Source of the DNA: a virus
DNA: 48,266 nt
Reading direction: 5' to 3' (one strand)
IMG/VR virus record: IMGVR_UViG_3300035232_000630
Span: 1-48,266 of that record
Shown one piece after another: positions 23,337 through 31,130 of the stretch. Position numbers and translations under genes: made by a program. The notes below the pieces were generated by a model. That model made no database searches, had not been told where the DNA came from, and was given only the letters and a program-made list of their open reading frames with translations. Numbering within the stretch: the stretch's first letter is position 1; the number at the start of each line of letters is the position of its first letter.

Positions 23337-24150
23337 AACACTATTTTTAGGTGATAGTCATACATGCGGGTACGACACTCTACCAGGGTTTATAGGCCCT
23401 GGTAGCTTTAGCGTATGGCAAGAAAATAATTATGCAGAAATATATGCAAAGGAATACAATAAAAATGTTGTTGTGTATGCAATGCCTGGTAGTAACAATA
23501 GAGCATATTCAGACTGGCTAGGCAGTATGTTTAAAAAGTACGATGATATCGACGAAGTATTTGTACTACTAAGCAGTATGAATAGATTTATGTTAGGACA
23601 CAATCAAAAACTATTAGCTGACACTGTTCCGATTGATCAGTTTACACACTTTGAAGGACAATCTGAAGACGGTCTTAGTGATAGGTATTTAGATGCAACT
23701 ACTGTAGGTGATTACTTTCAACTATATCAAAAGCCAATTGAACAAGATTACAGTAACTTTCCTGGTATTGAATTTAGTTATGAAACTGGACTAACTAAGC
23801 CTGATTTGAGAGAGTCAACTTACATGGAAATTAAAACATTTTTTGAACTTAATACACACTTAGAACAACGTGACTTTTTTAAAGATGTATACACATGGGA
23901 TAATATGTGTGCTGATAGAAACATTCCAGTATATCTTTTTCAAATGAGAGAAAGACTACAGTTTCCAAAAGATCTCGACTTTTACGGCAAGTTAAAAGCT
24001 ACAACAGTAGCAGAAACTAGCGTAGAAACATACTTTAAGAAGAAGAATCTTAATCCTGATAAGTATCATACTGACGATGGCGAACATTATAACAAACAAT
24101 TTCATCATTTAATTGCTACAAAATTTTTAAAACACTTGACAAAGACCTAA
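23329..24150 (+). CDS. SGNH/GDSL hydrolase-like protein
   Basis: A 273-residue protein starting MGRTLFLGDSHTCGYD; GDSH is SGNH block I with the candidate nucleophile Ser. A later MPGSNNRAYS segment may be the Gly/Asn blocks, and a C-terminal DDGEHYN segment could supply the Asp-His pair. The start at 23329 overlaps the previous stop by eight bases; an upstream in-frame ATG is internal to that gene. SGNH enzymes commonly remove acyl groups from glycans or lipids. A strong hairpin lies about 50 bases after the start codon. Confidence 0.6.
   Translation: MGRTLFLGDSHTCGYDTLPGFIGPGSFSVWQENNYAEIYAKEYNKNVVVYAMPGSNNRAYSDWLGSMFKKYDDIDEVFVLLSSMNRFMLGHNQKLLADTVPIDQFTHFEGQSEDGLSDRYLDATTVGDYFQLYQKPIEQDYSNFPGIEFSYETGLTKPDLRESTYMEIKTFFELNTHLEQRDFFKDVYTWDNMCADRNIPVYLFQMRERLQFPKDLDFYGKLKATTVAETSVETYFKKKNLNPDKYHTDDGEHYNKQFHHLIATKFLKHLTKT
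23380..23405 (+). other. strong intragenic hairpin
   Basis: CTACCAGGG (23380-23388) and CCCTGGTAG (23397-23405) form a perfect 9-bp stem with an 8-base loop just inside the SGNH-like gene. No U-run follows, so intrinsic termination is uncertain. It could attenuate or be an RNA processing or protein-binding site. Confidence 0.4.
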
Positions 24151-24164
24151 ATATAGTATATAAT
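24136..24164 (+). promoter_or_regulatory. sigma70-type promoter for queE
   Basis: TTGACA (24136-24141) and TATAAT (24159-24164) have a 17-base spacer containing ACCTAAATATA, shared with the promoter at 10202-10230. A GGAG ribosome binding site and ATG 24188 follow. Confidence 0.8.
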
Positions 24165-24187
24165 AAACTATACAATGGAGTTAAAAT

Positions 24188-25084
24188 ATGAAATTAAGAT
24201 ATAGCGAAGCATTCTATTCTGTACAAGGTGAAGGTAAATTTGTAGGAGTACCTAGTGTGTTCTTACGTACCTTTGGTTGTAACTTCCGTTGCATGAACTT
24301 TGGCCTAGATAGAAGCGAGCCAATGCGTGATGTAAAACAAAAAACAGGTATTATACACAATCAAGAAGTACAAGGCTTATTAGATAGTGATATACATAAC
24401 ACTACTAAAGAGTTTAATGACTTACCAATTATACACACAGGATGTGATACATATGCAAGTATCTATCCTGAATTTAAAAAATTTAATAGACAAGCTACAG
24501 TTGAAGAAGTTGTAGAACATTTACTTTCACTTACTCCTAACGGTAAGTGGACACAAGATAACGGCCAAGACATACACTTAATTATGACAGGCGGCGAACC
24601 GTTGTTGGCGTGGCAACGATTGTACGTAGAACTATTTGAACATCCACGCATGCAGGATTTAAAAAATGTTACATTTGAAACAAACACTACACAAAACTTA
24701 CACGATGATCTCTACAACTATCTCAACGACAACGACAGGATTACTGTCACATGGTCATGCTCCCCAAAACTTAGTGTTAGTGGAGAACCTTGGGATACTG
24801 CTATTAAACCTAAAGTTGCTCATGAGTACAGTCTTGTGGACGGCAGTGACTTGTATCTCAAGTTTGTTGTCGCTGATCGTACTGATATTGAAGAAGCTGG
24901 TAGAGCTGTTGACGCTTACCGCAAAGCAGGTGTGGAATGTCCTGTGTATCTTATGCCGTTGGGCGGCAGGAGCGAAGAATATAACCTCAATGTTCAAGAA
25001 GTCGCAAACATATGCATGGAAAAAGGATGGCGGTTTACACCCAGACTACACATCAGTCTCTTCGGAAACGCATGGGGTACATAA
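24188..25084 (+). CDS. queE: QueE-like 7-carboxy-7-deazaguanine synthase (radical SAM)
   Basis: A 298-residue protein with the QueE opening SEAFYSVQGEGKFVGVPS and RTFGCNFRC (C31, C35), then MTGGEP (133-138) for SAM binding and a C-terminal RLHISLFGNAWGT. QueE contracts 6-carboxytetrahydropterin to 7-carboxy-7-deazaguanine. The usual CX3CX2C cluster motif is broken: the third position is Phe. An insertion of about 50 residues carries HTGCDTYAS, where C86 could be the third cluster ligand. The length exceeds usual QueE proteins (about 210-245). It has its own promoter. Confidence 0.82.
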   Translation: MKLRYSEAFYSVQGEGKFVGVPSVFLRTFGCNFRCMNFGLDRSEPMRDVKQKTGIIHNQEVQGLLDSDIHNTTKEFNDLPIIHTGCDTYASIYPEFKKFNRQATVEEVVEHLLSLTPNGKWTQDNGQDIHLIMTGGEPLLAWQRLYVELFEHPRMQDLKNVTFETNTTQNLHDDLYNYLNDNDRITVTWSCSPKLSVSGEPWDTAIKPKVAHEYSLVDGSDLYLKFVVADRTDIEEAGRAVDAYRKAGVECPVYLMPLGGRSEEYNLNVQEVANICMEKGWRFTPRLHISLFGNAWGT

Positions 25085-25147
25085 GAACAGTCAGTTGGAA
25101 AAGGCTATGAAGGCACCAATTGATCAAGACGCAATAAGGAAGGCAGG

Positions 25148-25549
25148 ATGGTAAATATGAAATGGTTAGATAAACTAACAGGCAAGAAACAAAAAACTGA
25201 AGTAAAGCAAGAAAAAGAACTAACTTCAGAAGAACAACGCAGAGCTATTCTTGATAAAGAAAAAGAAGAAGCAACTGCTAAAGGCGAAGCGTGGGTTGCA
25301 GTACTAGATACACAAGTAAATCCAGAGAATATTCGAAACGGGTTCTTTGAGATCGATTGGAACAATCAATTTATTGAAGAATTACTTGATGTAGGTTATA
25401 CCGGAGAAACAAACGAAGAAATTGTTGATCAATGGTTTAGAACTGTTGTATCACAAATGCTTGAAGAAGAAGGACACAGCACAACAGATAGAGGTGCTGG
25501 TTATGTTAATGTAGTTCCGCTTTCAAAAGGCAAAAGCGAAGTAAGTTAA
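25148..25549 (+). CDS. conserved phage protein of unknown function, 133 aa
   Basis: Residues about 1-45 are charged and helical (Lys/Glu/Gln-rich). Residues about 50-130 look like a compact domain with AWVAVLDTQVNPENIRNGFFEIDWN, a segment I associate with marine T4-like phages. ATGs at 25148 and 25157 are both usable; the first lies close to an AGGAAGG ribosome binding site. No enzyme motif is visible. Confidence 0.6.
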   Translation: MVNMKWLDKLTGKKQKTEVKQEKELTSEEQRRAILDKEKEEATAKGEAWVAVLDTQVNPENIRNGFFEIDWNNQFIEELLDVGYTGETNEEIVDQWFRTVVSQMLEEEGHSTTDRGAGYVNVVPLSKGKSEVS

Positions 25550-25552
25550 TGG

Positions 25553-25581
25553 TTGACAAATCGTATATAATCGTATATAAT
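25553..25581 (+). promoter_or_regulatory. sigma70-type promoter for the exonuclease, in a tandem repeat
   Basis: TTGACA (25553-25558) and the second TATAAT (25576-25581) are 17 bases apart. Another TATAAT lies at 25566-25571, too close to pair with the -35 box. Confidence 0.75.
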
Positions 25582-25590
25582 CGTATATAT
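25561..25590 (+). repeat. three 10-bp tandem repeats within a promoter
   Basis: TCGTATATAA occurs twice and TCGTATATAT once, head to tail. Each unit carries a -10-like element. Gain or loss of one unit would move -10 boxes by one helical turn relative to the -35 box. Confidence 0.75.
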
Positions 25591-25610
25591 AAACAACAAT
25601 AGGCAAACTA

Positions 25611-26600
25611 ATGGCAACTTATATTCTAGTAGATACAGCTAACACATTTTTTCGTGCTAGGCATGTAGTACGTGGCGACATTGACACTAAGGTAGGTATG
25701 GCAATGCATATTACACTTAGCGGTGTTAAGAAAGCATGGCGTGACTTTAATGCTGATCATGTTGTGTTTTGTTTAGAAGGACGCAGTTGGCGCAAAGACT
25801 TTTATGAGCCTTACAAACGTAATAGACAAGTAGCACGTGATAAGATGACTGTAACTGAGTCAGAAGAAGACAAAGTGTTTTGGGAAATCTTTGACGAGTT
25901 TAAAGACTTTGTTACAGAGAAGACTAATTGCACTGTTATGCGACATCCGCAACTAGAAGCAGATGATCTTATTGCTGGTTGGGTACAAGCACATCCTAAT
26001 GACAATCATGTTATTATTAGTACTGACGGTGACTTTGCACAACTAATTGCTCCTAATGTAAAGCAGTATAACGGCATACAAAACACTATCATTACACACG
26101 AAGGTTACTTTGATGATAAGAAACTAGAGCCAGTAATTGATAAGAAAACTAAAGAAGCTAAGCCTGCACCCGATCCTGCATTTATGTTGTTTGAGAAGTG
26201 TATGCGTGGCGACACTAGTGACAATGTGTTTAGTGCTTACCCTGGTGTACGCAAGAAAGGTACTAAGAACAAAGTAGGTCTTATTGAAGCATTTGCAGAC
26301 AAGGACACTAAAGGCTACAACTGGAATAACATGATGCTACAGCGTTGGGTAGATCATGAAGGTGCAGAGCATCGTGTACTAGATGACTACAATCGTAATG
26401 TTGTACTGTGCGACTTATCTGCACAGCCCGGTAACATTAGAAGTATTATTAATGACGTTATAGAAGATAATATGACGCCTAAAGAAGTGACGCAAGTAGG
26501 CATGCGTCTTATGAAGTTTTGTGCTAAATGGGATATGCAACGTATTGCAGACCAGGCACAACAATTTGCAGAACCATTACAAGCGAGGTATCCACAGTGA
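25611..26600 (+). CDS. rnh: 5'-3' exonuclease / T4 RNase H-like flap nuclease
   Basis: A 329-residue FEN-superfamily nuclease (T4 RNase H is 305). Metal-binding acidic residues are visible: D8 in ILVDTANTFF, EADD at 116-119, STDGDF with D139 and D141, and GDTSDN with D201 and D204. It removes RNA primers and flaps from Okazaki fragments. A consensus promoter in a tandem repeat precedes it. Its stop overlaps the next gene's GTG start. Confidence 0.9.
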   Translation: MATYILVDTANTFFRARHVVRGDIDTKVGMAMHITLSGVKKAWRDFNADHVVFCLEGRSWRKDFYEPYKRNRQVARDKMTVTESEEDKVFWEIFDEFKDFVTEKTNCTVMRHPQLEADDLIAGWVQAHPNDNHVIISTDGDFAQLIAPNVKQYNGIQNTIITHEGYFDDKKLEPVIDKKTKEAKPAPDPAFMLFEKCMRGDTSDNVFSAYPGVRKKGTKNKVGLIEAFADKDTKGYNWNNMMLQRWVDHEGAEHRVLDDYNRNVVLCDLSAQPGNIRSIINDVIEDNMTPKEVTQVGMRLMKFCAKWDMQRIADQAQQFAEPLQARYPQ

Positions 26601-27061
26601 CAATAAAAGCAAAAGAAGTTTTAAAAGGTAAATTTTGGATTGTTGAAGAAAACGGCAACAAAGTAGGTACTCTTAGTGCGGCTGAAGAATGTTATACTTT
26701 TAGTTGTGCAACAGGTGTAGAAGTTTTTAGTAGTTTTACTCAGCTTAAAGAGAAATTAGGCAAAGTTAATTGGACTGCTGGAGATGCTCCTGTAGACGGA
26801 GAAAAAGATTGTCACGGTTATCCAACTAGCTGTATTCCGTATAATCCAATGTATGACGTTAAGAATAAACTACCATTGTTTACTAAAAGTAATAAAAGTA
26901 AAAGTTTATACTGTGGTGGATATTACTGTATTGAATTTGAAAAAGGTTGGGTTAAAAGTTTTTGTCCTAAATTAATTACTATTGAACGATATAACTATAG
27001 TGGACCTTTTAAGACAGATATTGAAATGCGAACGGAGTTAAGTCGTGTCAACAACCTCTGA
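26597..27061 (+). CDS. hypothetical protein, 154 aa
   Basis: Starts at GTG 26597, overlapping the exonuclease stop; an ATG upstream in frame is inside that gene. The product is beta-rich with seven Cys, including CHGYPTSC and YCGGYYC, which might bind metal or form disulfides. It is not similar to T4 RegA as far as I can tell. Function unknown. Confidence 0.55.
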   Translation: MTIKAKEVLKGKFWIVEENGNKVGTLSAAEECYTFSCATGVEVFSSFTQLKEKLGKVNWTAGDAPVDGEKDCHGYPTSCIPYNPMYDVKNKLPLFTKSNKSKSLYCGGYYCIEFEKGWVKSFCPKLITIERYNYSGPFKTDIEMRTELSRVNNL

Positions 27062-27293
27062 GCCATTAAACACTAGTGCAATACAAAATTTTATTCAACA
27101 AGTAAAAAGTGCAGAAACTAGTAATGCACGAGAAGTAAAACTAACTATACAACAATCTAAAAATCTTGCATATACTTTAGGTATTGTAATGTCAAGATTA
27201 CATGGCGATTTAGAAATGTTTGTTAAGCAAAATGCTTCTGCGCCAGACGAAGAAATAGAAGTACAGTTAGATGGTGGCACTAATTGGAAGTAA
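27045..27293 (+). CDS. small helical hypothetical protein, 82 aa
   Basis: Starts at GTG 27045 within the end of the preceding gene, after an ACGGAG ribosome binding site. It is mostly helical (VKLTIQQSKNLAYTLGIVMSRL) with an acidic end. No recognisable domain; a DNA-metabolism accessory role is only a guess from position. Confidence 0.55.
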   Translation: MSTTSEPLNTSAIQNFIQQVKSAETSNAREVKLTIQQSKNLAYTLGIVMSRLHGDLEMFVKQNASAPDEEIEVQLDGGTNWK

Positions 27294-27318
27294 ACTACTA
27301 ACTTAATGGTCTAAAAGA

Positions 27319-27326
27319 GATAAATA
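27319..27326 (+). promoter_or_regulatory. T4-like late promoter box GATAAATA
   Basis: GATAAATA lies 28 bases before the start at 27355, in a real intergenic gap, with an AAAGGAAC ribosome binding site between. It matches the other boxes in the window. Confidence 0.55.
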
Positions 27327-27354
27327 TATGCGTAGTTAATTAAAAGGAACGCAT

Positions 27355-27645
27355 ATGAGTAGACCAAAACCTACGATAATACTGGAACATATTAATAAAA
27401 AAACCTATCGTAGTGAGCAAGTTTTAGTAGCAGAAGCAATATGGTCAGTCTTTTACAAGAACGAACCATTCAATCTCAAAAGCTCTAACATGCTTACAAA
27501 CTATCCAGGACCTAAATATAAAAAGGTTTCATTTTCTAATCCAGGACATGCACACAATCTAGCTAAAAAATTAAACGATATGTTTGATTGCGAAGACTTT
27601 GCTGTACATAAACTAACTTCGGGCGAAGTAGTAACCGAAGAATGA
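27355..27645 (+). CDS. hypothetical phage protein, 96 aa
   Basis: A basic N-terminal half (RPKPTIILEHINKKTYRSE) is followed by a helical part ending in an acidic tail. I recall comparable small proteins in marine T4-like phages. It has a late-type promoter box and ribosome binding site. Its end overlaps the next ATG. Function unknown. Confidence 0.55.
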   Translation: MSRPKPTIILEHINKKTYRSEQVLVAEAIWSVFYKNEPFNLKSSNMLTNYPGPKYKKVSFSNPGHAHNLAKKLNDMFDCEDFAVHKLTSGEVVTEE

Positions 27646-28028
27646 ACTGGAAAGTTACATACACTAAAATTTTCTTAAAACAACTAAACATCGCTATTAG
27701 CGAAGCAACGTTGAAAGAATATATTCCTGTTTGGTGGCAAAATAATAGATCAAAAGAAACAGGCGGCCTAAGACTTACTGACGAAGGCATACGTGTATTA
27801 ACTGACGATGTACAATTATCTACATACGATGTACCATTTCCTAAAGACTTTGAACTTACAACTAATACGATTATTTGGTTAGATCAATTCATTGACTGTC
27901 CTTGGTGGTTAGGTAGACACGGAATTGTTGTTACGGACGAAAGAAAAGCAGTCGAATTAAGTCTTTTTAGCGGAGATGTTCGTAAATACGGAATAACAAA
28001 AGCATTAAATAGGCAAAATAAAGGTTGA
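27642..28028 (+). CDS. hypothetical phage protein, 128 aa
   Basis: A mixed alpha/beta protein with several Trp residues (PVWWQNN, CPWWLGRHG) and a Lys/Arg-rich end. It overlaps the preceding gene in ATGA fashion. The RLTDEGIRVL segment resembles a short DNA-binding-like helix pair, but this is weak. No function assigned. Confidence 0.55.
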   Translation: MNWKVTYTKIFLKQLNIAISEATLKEYIPVWWQNNRSKETGGLRLTDEGIRVLTDDVQLSTYDVPFPKDFELTTNTIIWLDQFIDCPWWLGRHGIVVTDERKAVELSLFSGDVRKYGITKALNRQNKG

Positions 28029-28052
28029 CTTCTTGTACAAAGATGTTATTAT
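28025..28052 (+). promoter_or_regulatory. sigma70-like promoter for moxR-like gene
   Basis: TTGACT (28025-28030) and TATTAT (28047-28052) are 16 bases apart, ahead of a 50-base leader, an AAGGA ribosome binding site and ATG 28105. Confidence 0.55.
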
Positions 28053-28104
28053 ATATGTATAGTTAGAAACTAGGCACTGATAACTTAACACAAGGAATGC
28101 AAAT

Positions 28105-29190
28105 ATGGAAAATTTAGTAGTACGTCAAGTTAGCCCAAATGGGGCAAAGAAAAGCATTAAACGAGCTTTTACAAAGAAACGTCCAATCTTTTTATGGGGA
28201 CCTCCAGGTATTGGTAAGTCAGAAGTAATTGAACAAATTACTGATGAACTTGGAGATAGTAAACTAATTGATATTCGTTTATCACTATGGGATCCTACAG
28301 ACATTAAAGGTATGCCGTATTATAGTGCAAACGATAATACAATGAAATGGGCACCGCCAGCAGAACTTCCTACAGAAGAAGAAGCGGCGAAATACAAATG
28401 GGTTGTAGTCTTTTTAGACGAAATGAACTCTGCGGCGCCAGCAGTACAAGCGGCGGCGTATCAGTTAATTCTTAATCGTCGAGTAGGACAGTATAAACTA
28501 CCAGACAATGTATTACTTGTGGCGGCAGGTAATAGAGATGCTGACAAAGGTGTTACATATAGAATGCCTGCTCCGTTAGCAAACAGATTTGTTCACTTAG
28601 AACTTCGTGTTGATTTTGACGATTGGTTTCAGTGGGCAGTACAGAACAATGTACACAAAGACGTTGTAGGTTACTTAACTTTTGCTAAGAAAGACTTATA
28701 CGACTTTGATCCGAAATCACCGAGTCGTGCTTTTGCAACACCTCGTTCATGGACGTTTGCGTCTGATTTGATCGAGGACGACGACGATGAGACTACTACT
28801 GATTTAATCAGTGGTACAGTTGGAGAAGGTTTGGCTGTCAAGTTCATGGCTCACCGCAAAGTAGCGGCGAGTATGCCTAATCCAACTGAAATACTAGCAG
28901 GGAAAGTAAAAGAGCTGAAAACTAAAGAAATCAGTGCCATGTATTCCTTAACAGTTTCACTCTGTTATGAGTTAAAAGAAGCATCAGACAAAGGCGATAA
29001 AAAGTTTGATGACAAAGTTAACAACTTCCTGCGATTTGCAATGGATAACTTCGAAACAGAATTAGTTGTAATGGGTATACGCCTTGCTATTACACAGTAT
29101 CAACTTCCAATCGATCCAGACGAAGTTGAATGTTTTGATGAATTCCATGAGCGTTATGGAAAGTACATACAGGCCGCAAACGGTCAATAA
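28105..29190 (+). CDS. MoxR-like AAA+ ATPase
   Basis: A 361-residue AAA+ protein of the MoxR group. It has Walker A GPPGIGKS (32-39), Walker B FLDEMN (103-108), a sensor-like LLVAAGNRDADKG, and the arginine-finger region APLANRF. MoxR ATPases act as chaperones that remodel or activate a partner, typically a VWA-domain protein encoded next door. That is the case here (29285-30577). The partner also has a metallopeptidase-like motif. The pair has its own promoters, with a hairpin between the two genes. Confidence 0.88.
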   Translation: MENLVVRQVSPNGAKKSIKRAFTKKRPIFLWGPPGIGKSEVIEQITDELGDSKLIDIRLSLWDPTDIKGMPYYSANDNTMKWAPPAELPTEEEAAKYKWVVVFLDEMNSAAPAVQAAAYQLILNRRVGQYKLPDNVLLVAAGNRDADKGVTYRMPAPLANRFVHLELRVDFDDWFQWAVQNNVHKDVVGYLTFAKKDLYDFDPKSPSRAFATPRSWTFASDLIEDDDDETTTDLISGTVGEGLAVKFMAHRKVAASMPNPTEILAGKVKELKTKEISAMYSLTVSLCYELKEASDKGDKKFDDKVNNFLRFAMDNFETELVVMGIRLAITQYQLPIDPDEVECFDEFHERYGKYIQAANGQ

Positions 29191-29197
29191 TGTATAA

Positions 29198-29225
29198 AGG
29201 TAGGGTGTTCTTTTGCACCCTACCT
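29198..29225 (+). terminator. perfect intergenic hairpin, possible terminator or processing site
   Basis: AGGTAGGGTG (29198-29207) pairs with CACCCTACCT (29216-29225), a perfect 10-bp stem with an 8-base loop. It lies 8 bases after the moxR-like stop and just before the next promoter. No clear U-run follows, so factor-dependent or weak intrinsic termination, or mRNA stabilisation, are all possible. Confidence 0.5.
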
Positions 29226-29236
29226 GTCCATTTAGG

Positions 29237-29264
29237 TTGACATATAGTGTAAAGATGCTATACT
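29237..29264 (+). promoter_or_regulatory. sigma70-like promoter for the VWA gene
   Basis: TTGACA (29237-29242) and TATACT (29259-29264) are 16 bases apart, followed by an AAGGAG ribosome binding site and ATG 29285. Confidence 0.65.
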
Positions 29265-29284
29265 ATATAAGTAATAAGGAGAAC

Positions 29285-30577
29285 ATGGCAATGACAATAG
29301 ATACTAAAGGCTTTACACCAGTAGAACTTACAGACGAACAACTTGCCGAAATGCGAGAAGAAGTACACGATCGTGTAATTGTTGCTCGAGTAGGACTATT
29401 ACTTAGACATCCATTCTTTGGTAATATGGCAACACGTATGGCAGTTAAATCATGTGATGATTGGTGCCCTACTGCCGCAACAGATGGCAAAAATCTTTAC
29501 TACAATACACAATTTTTCAATATGCTTACAAACAAACAAATTGAATTTGTTATTGCACATGAAATATTGCATTGTGTATTTGATCATATTGTAAGACGTG
29601 AAGATAGAGACGGCCAAATATATAATATTGCATGTGACTACCTAGTTAATAACTGTCTTGTAAGAGATAAAATTGGCGAAGTTGTAACACAAATTAAAAT
29701 CTTTCAAGATTTTAAATACGACAACTGGAGTTCAGAACAAGTATACGACGACATATTTGAAAAATATGACGATGAAGAACTTAAACAACTTGGAGAACTA
29801 TTAGACGAACATATCGATTGGGAAAAGTCAGACGATAATGGTAAAGATAAAAAGGGCAATGCACCAGGTGCAACTGGAGATAAAAAAGGCAAAGGGCGAC
29901 CTACATATACTAAAAAAGAATTAAAAAAGATACGTGATGAAATTAAAGAAAGTATGATTTCGTCTGCACAAGCCGCAGGAGCAGGCAACTTACCAGGTGA
30001 AGTAGCACGTATGATCAAAGATCTTACAGAACCTAAAATGAACTGGCGTGATCTTATTAGACAGCAAATACAAACAACTATACGTAATGACTTTACCTTT
30101 CAACGTACATCACGTAAGGGTTGGCATACAAATGCAATTATTCCAGGTATGAATTTTATGGAAACAATTGATATTTGTGTTGCTATAGATATGTCAGGAT
30201 CAATTGGAGATATACAAGGTAGAGATTTCTTAAGCGAAATACAAGGTATTATGGAAGAGTATCCAGAATATAATATTAAAGTATGGTGCTTTGATACTAA
30301 GGTTTATAACGAGCAAGACTTTAGTCCTTCTACAGGCGAAGATTTACGTGACTACGAAATTATGGGCGGTGGCGGAACAGACTTTATGGCTAACTGGACT
30401 TACATGAAAGAACAGGACATTCAGCCTAAAAAGTTTATTATGTTTACAGATGGATATGCTTGGGATAGCTGGGGTGATCCAGACTACTGTGATACACTAT
30501 TTGTGATACATTCTAATAGGGATAAGAGTCTTGAAAGTCCTTTTGGTGTATCTGTACACTACGATGAGGCGGCATAA
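29285..30577 (+). CDS. metallopeptidase-like / VWA-domain protein (DUF2201 type)
   Basis: A 430-residue protein with an N-terminal zinc-peptidase-like domain: HEILH at 92-96 gives HExxH. A Lys/Gly/Asp-rich linker (about 180-215) follows, then a C-terminal von Willebrand A domain with MIDAS residues D302-x-S304-x-S306 (IDMSGSIGD), Thr in GGGGTDF (365) and Asp in MFTDG (389). This is the layout of DUF2201-type proteins that pair with MoxR ATPases. The start was placed at ATG 29285 after AAGGAG; a longer frame from 29213 would cover the promoter. Peptidase activity is inferred from motif only. Confidence 0.85.
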   Translation: MAMTIDTKGFTPVELTDEQLAEMREEVHDRVIVARVGLLLRHPFFGNMATRMAVKSCDDWCPTAATDGKNLYYNTQFFNMLTNKQIEFVIAHEILHCVFDHIVRREDRDGQIYNIACDYLVNNCLVRDKIGEVVTQIKIFQDFKYDNWSSEQVYDDIFEKYDDEELKQLGELLDEHIDWEKSDDNGKDKKGNAPGATGDKKGKGRPTYTKKELKKIRDEIKESMISSAQAAGAGNLPGEVARMIKDLTEPKMNWRDLIRQQIQTTIRNDFTFQRTSRKGWHTNAIIPGMNFMETIDICVAIDMSGSIGDIQGRDFLSEIQGIMEEYPEYNIKVWCFDTKVYNEQDFSPSTGEDLRDYEIMGGGGTDFMANWTYMKEQDIQPKKFIMFTDGYAWDSWGDPDYCDTLFVIHSNRDKSLESPFGVSVHYDEAA

Positions 30578-30841
30578 GTGCTAAAAGAACCTAATCCTTT
30601 AAATATTTACAAATTAAGAACCTTACAAGTACCTCCACCGCATTTTGAATATTGTAGTATGCCAATGACATACAACTTAACAGAAGCAATGTCTACATGG
30701 GTACATGATAATCTTAAAGGTAGATATTACATAGGATCAACTATTGATCAAAACTATAAAACTGTTTTAAAAATAGGATTTGAAGAGCCAAAAGAATTAA
30801 GTTATTTCATGTTGGCGTGTCCACTTTTAAAGTACAAATAA
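30578..30841 (+). CDS. small hypothetical protein, 87 aa
   Basis: Starts at GTG 30578 immediately after the VWA stop. It has a Pro- and Tyr-rich N-terminal half and a C-terminal KTVLKIGFEEPKELSYFML segment. No motif recognised. Co-transcribed with the MoxR partner gene, which is the only hint to its job. Confidence 0.45.
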   Translation: MLKEPNPLNIYKLRTLQVPPPHFEYCSMPMTYNLTEAMSTWVHDNLKGRYYIGSTIDQNYKTVLKIGFEEPKELSYFMLACPLLKYK

Positions 30842-30844
30842 ATA
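30837..30844 (+). promoter_or_regulatory. possible late promoter box AATAAATA
   Basis: AATAAATA overlaps the upstream stop, about 34 bases before the structural-type gene at 30878. It differs by one base from the GATAAATA boxes elsewhere. Confidence 0.3.
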
Positions 30845-30877
30845 AAGTACGCATATATATAATATAGGAGTTAAAAT

Positions 30878-31129
30878 ATGAGCGAAAAAACCGAAACTAC
30901 AGAAGAAGTAAAAACTGAAACACCAGTTGCAGATGCGGCTACAGAAGGTCAAGCACCTGCAGATCTTTCTGTACAAGACTTACAAGCACTTAAAATGATT
31001 ATTGATGTTGCTAGTTCGCGTGGTGCATTTAAGCCAAATGAAATGGTTCAAATTGGCCAAACTTATAATAAATTAGACGGATTTTTAGCGGCAGTTGCCG
31101 CTCAACAACCAAGTCCAGAAGGAGCATAA
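30878..31129 (+). CDS. small virion-type protein, 83 aa
   Basis: The N-terminal 30 residues are acidic and Thr/Ala-rich, apparently disordered. The rest forms two helices (DLSVQDLQALKMIIDVASSRGAF and the following stretch). I recall similar proteins preceding virion genes in marine T4-like phages. A GGAG ribosome binding site is present. It is separated by one base from the next gene. Confidence 0.55.
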   Translation: MSEKTETTEEVKTETPVADAATEGQAPADLSVQDLQALKMIIDVASSRGAFKPNEMVQIGQTYNKLDGFLAAVAAQQPSPEGA

Positions 31130-31130
31130 T

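Noticed and set aside
24666-25154. Plus-strand frame overlapping the 3' half of queE
   Set aside because: The product is Leu/Thr-rich and non-globular, and the QueE frame is intact with its expected C-terminus. The tail of this frame (ATG 25107, 15 codons) is too short to support as a gene.
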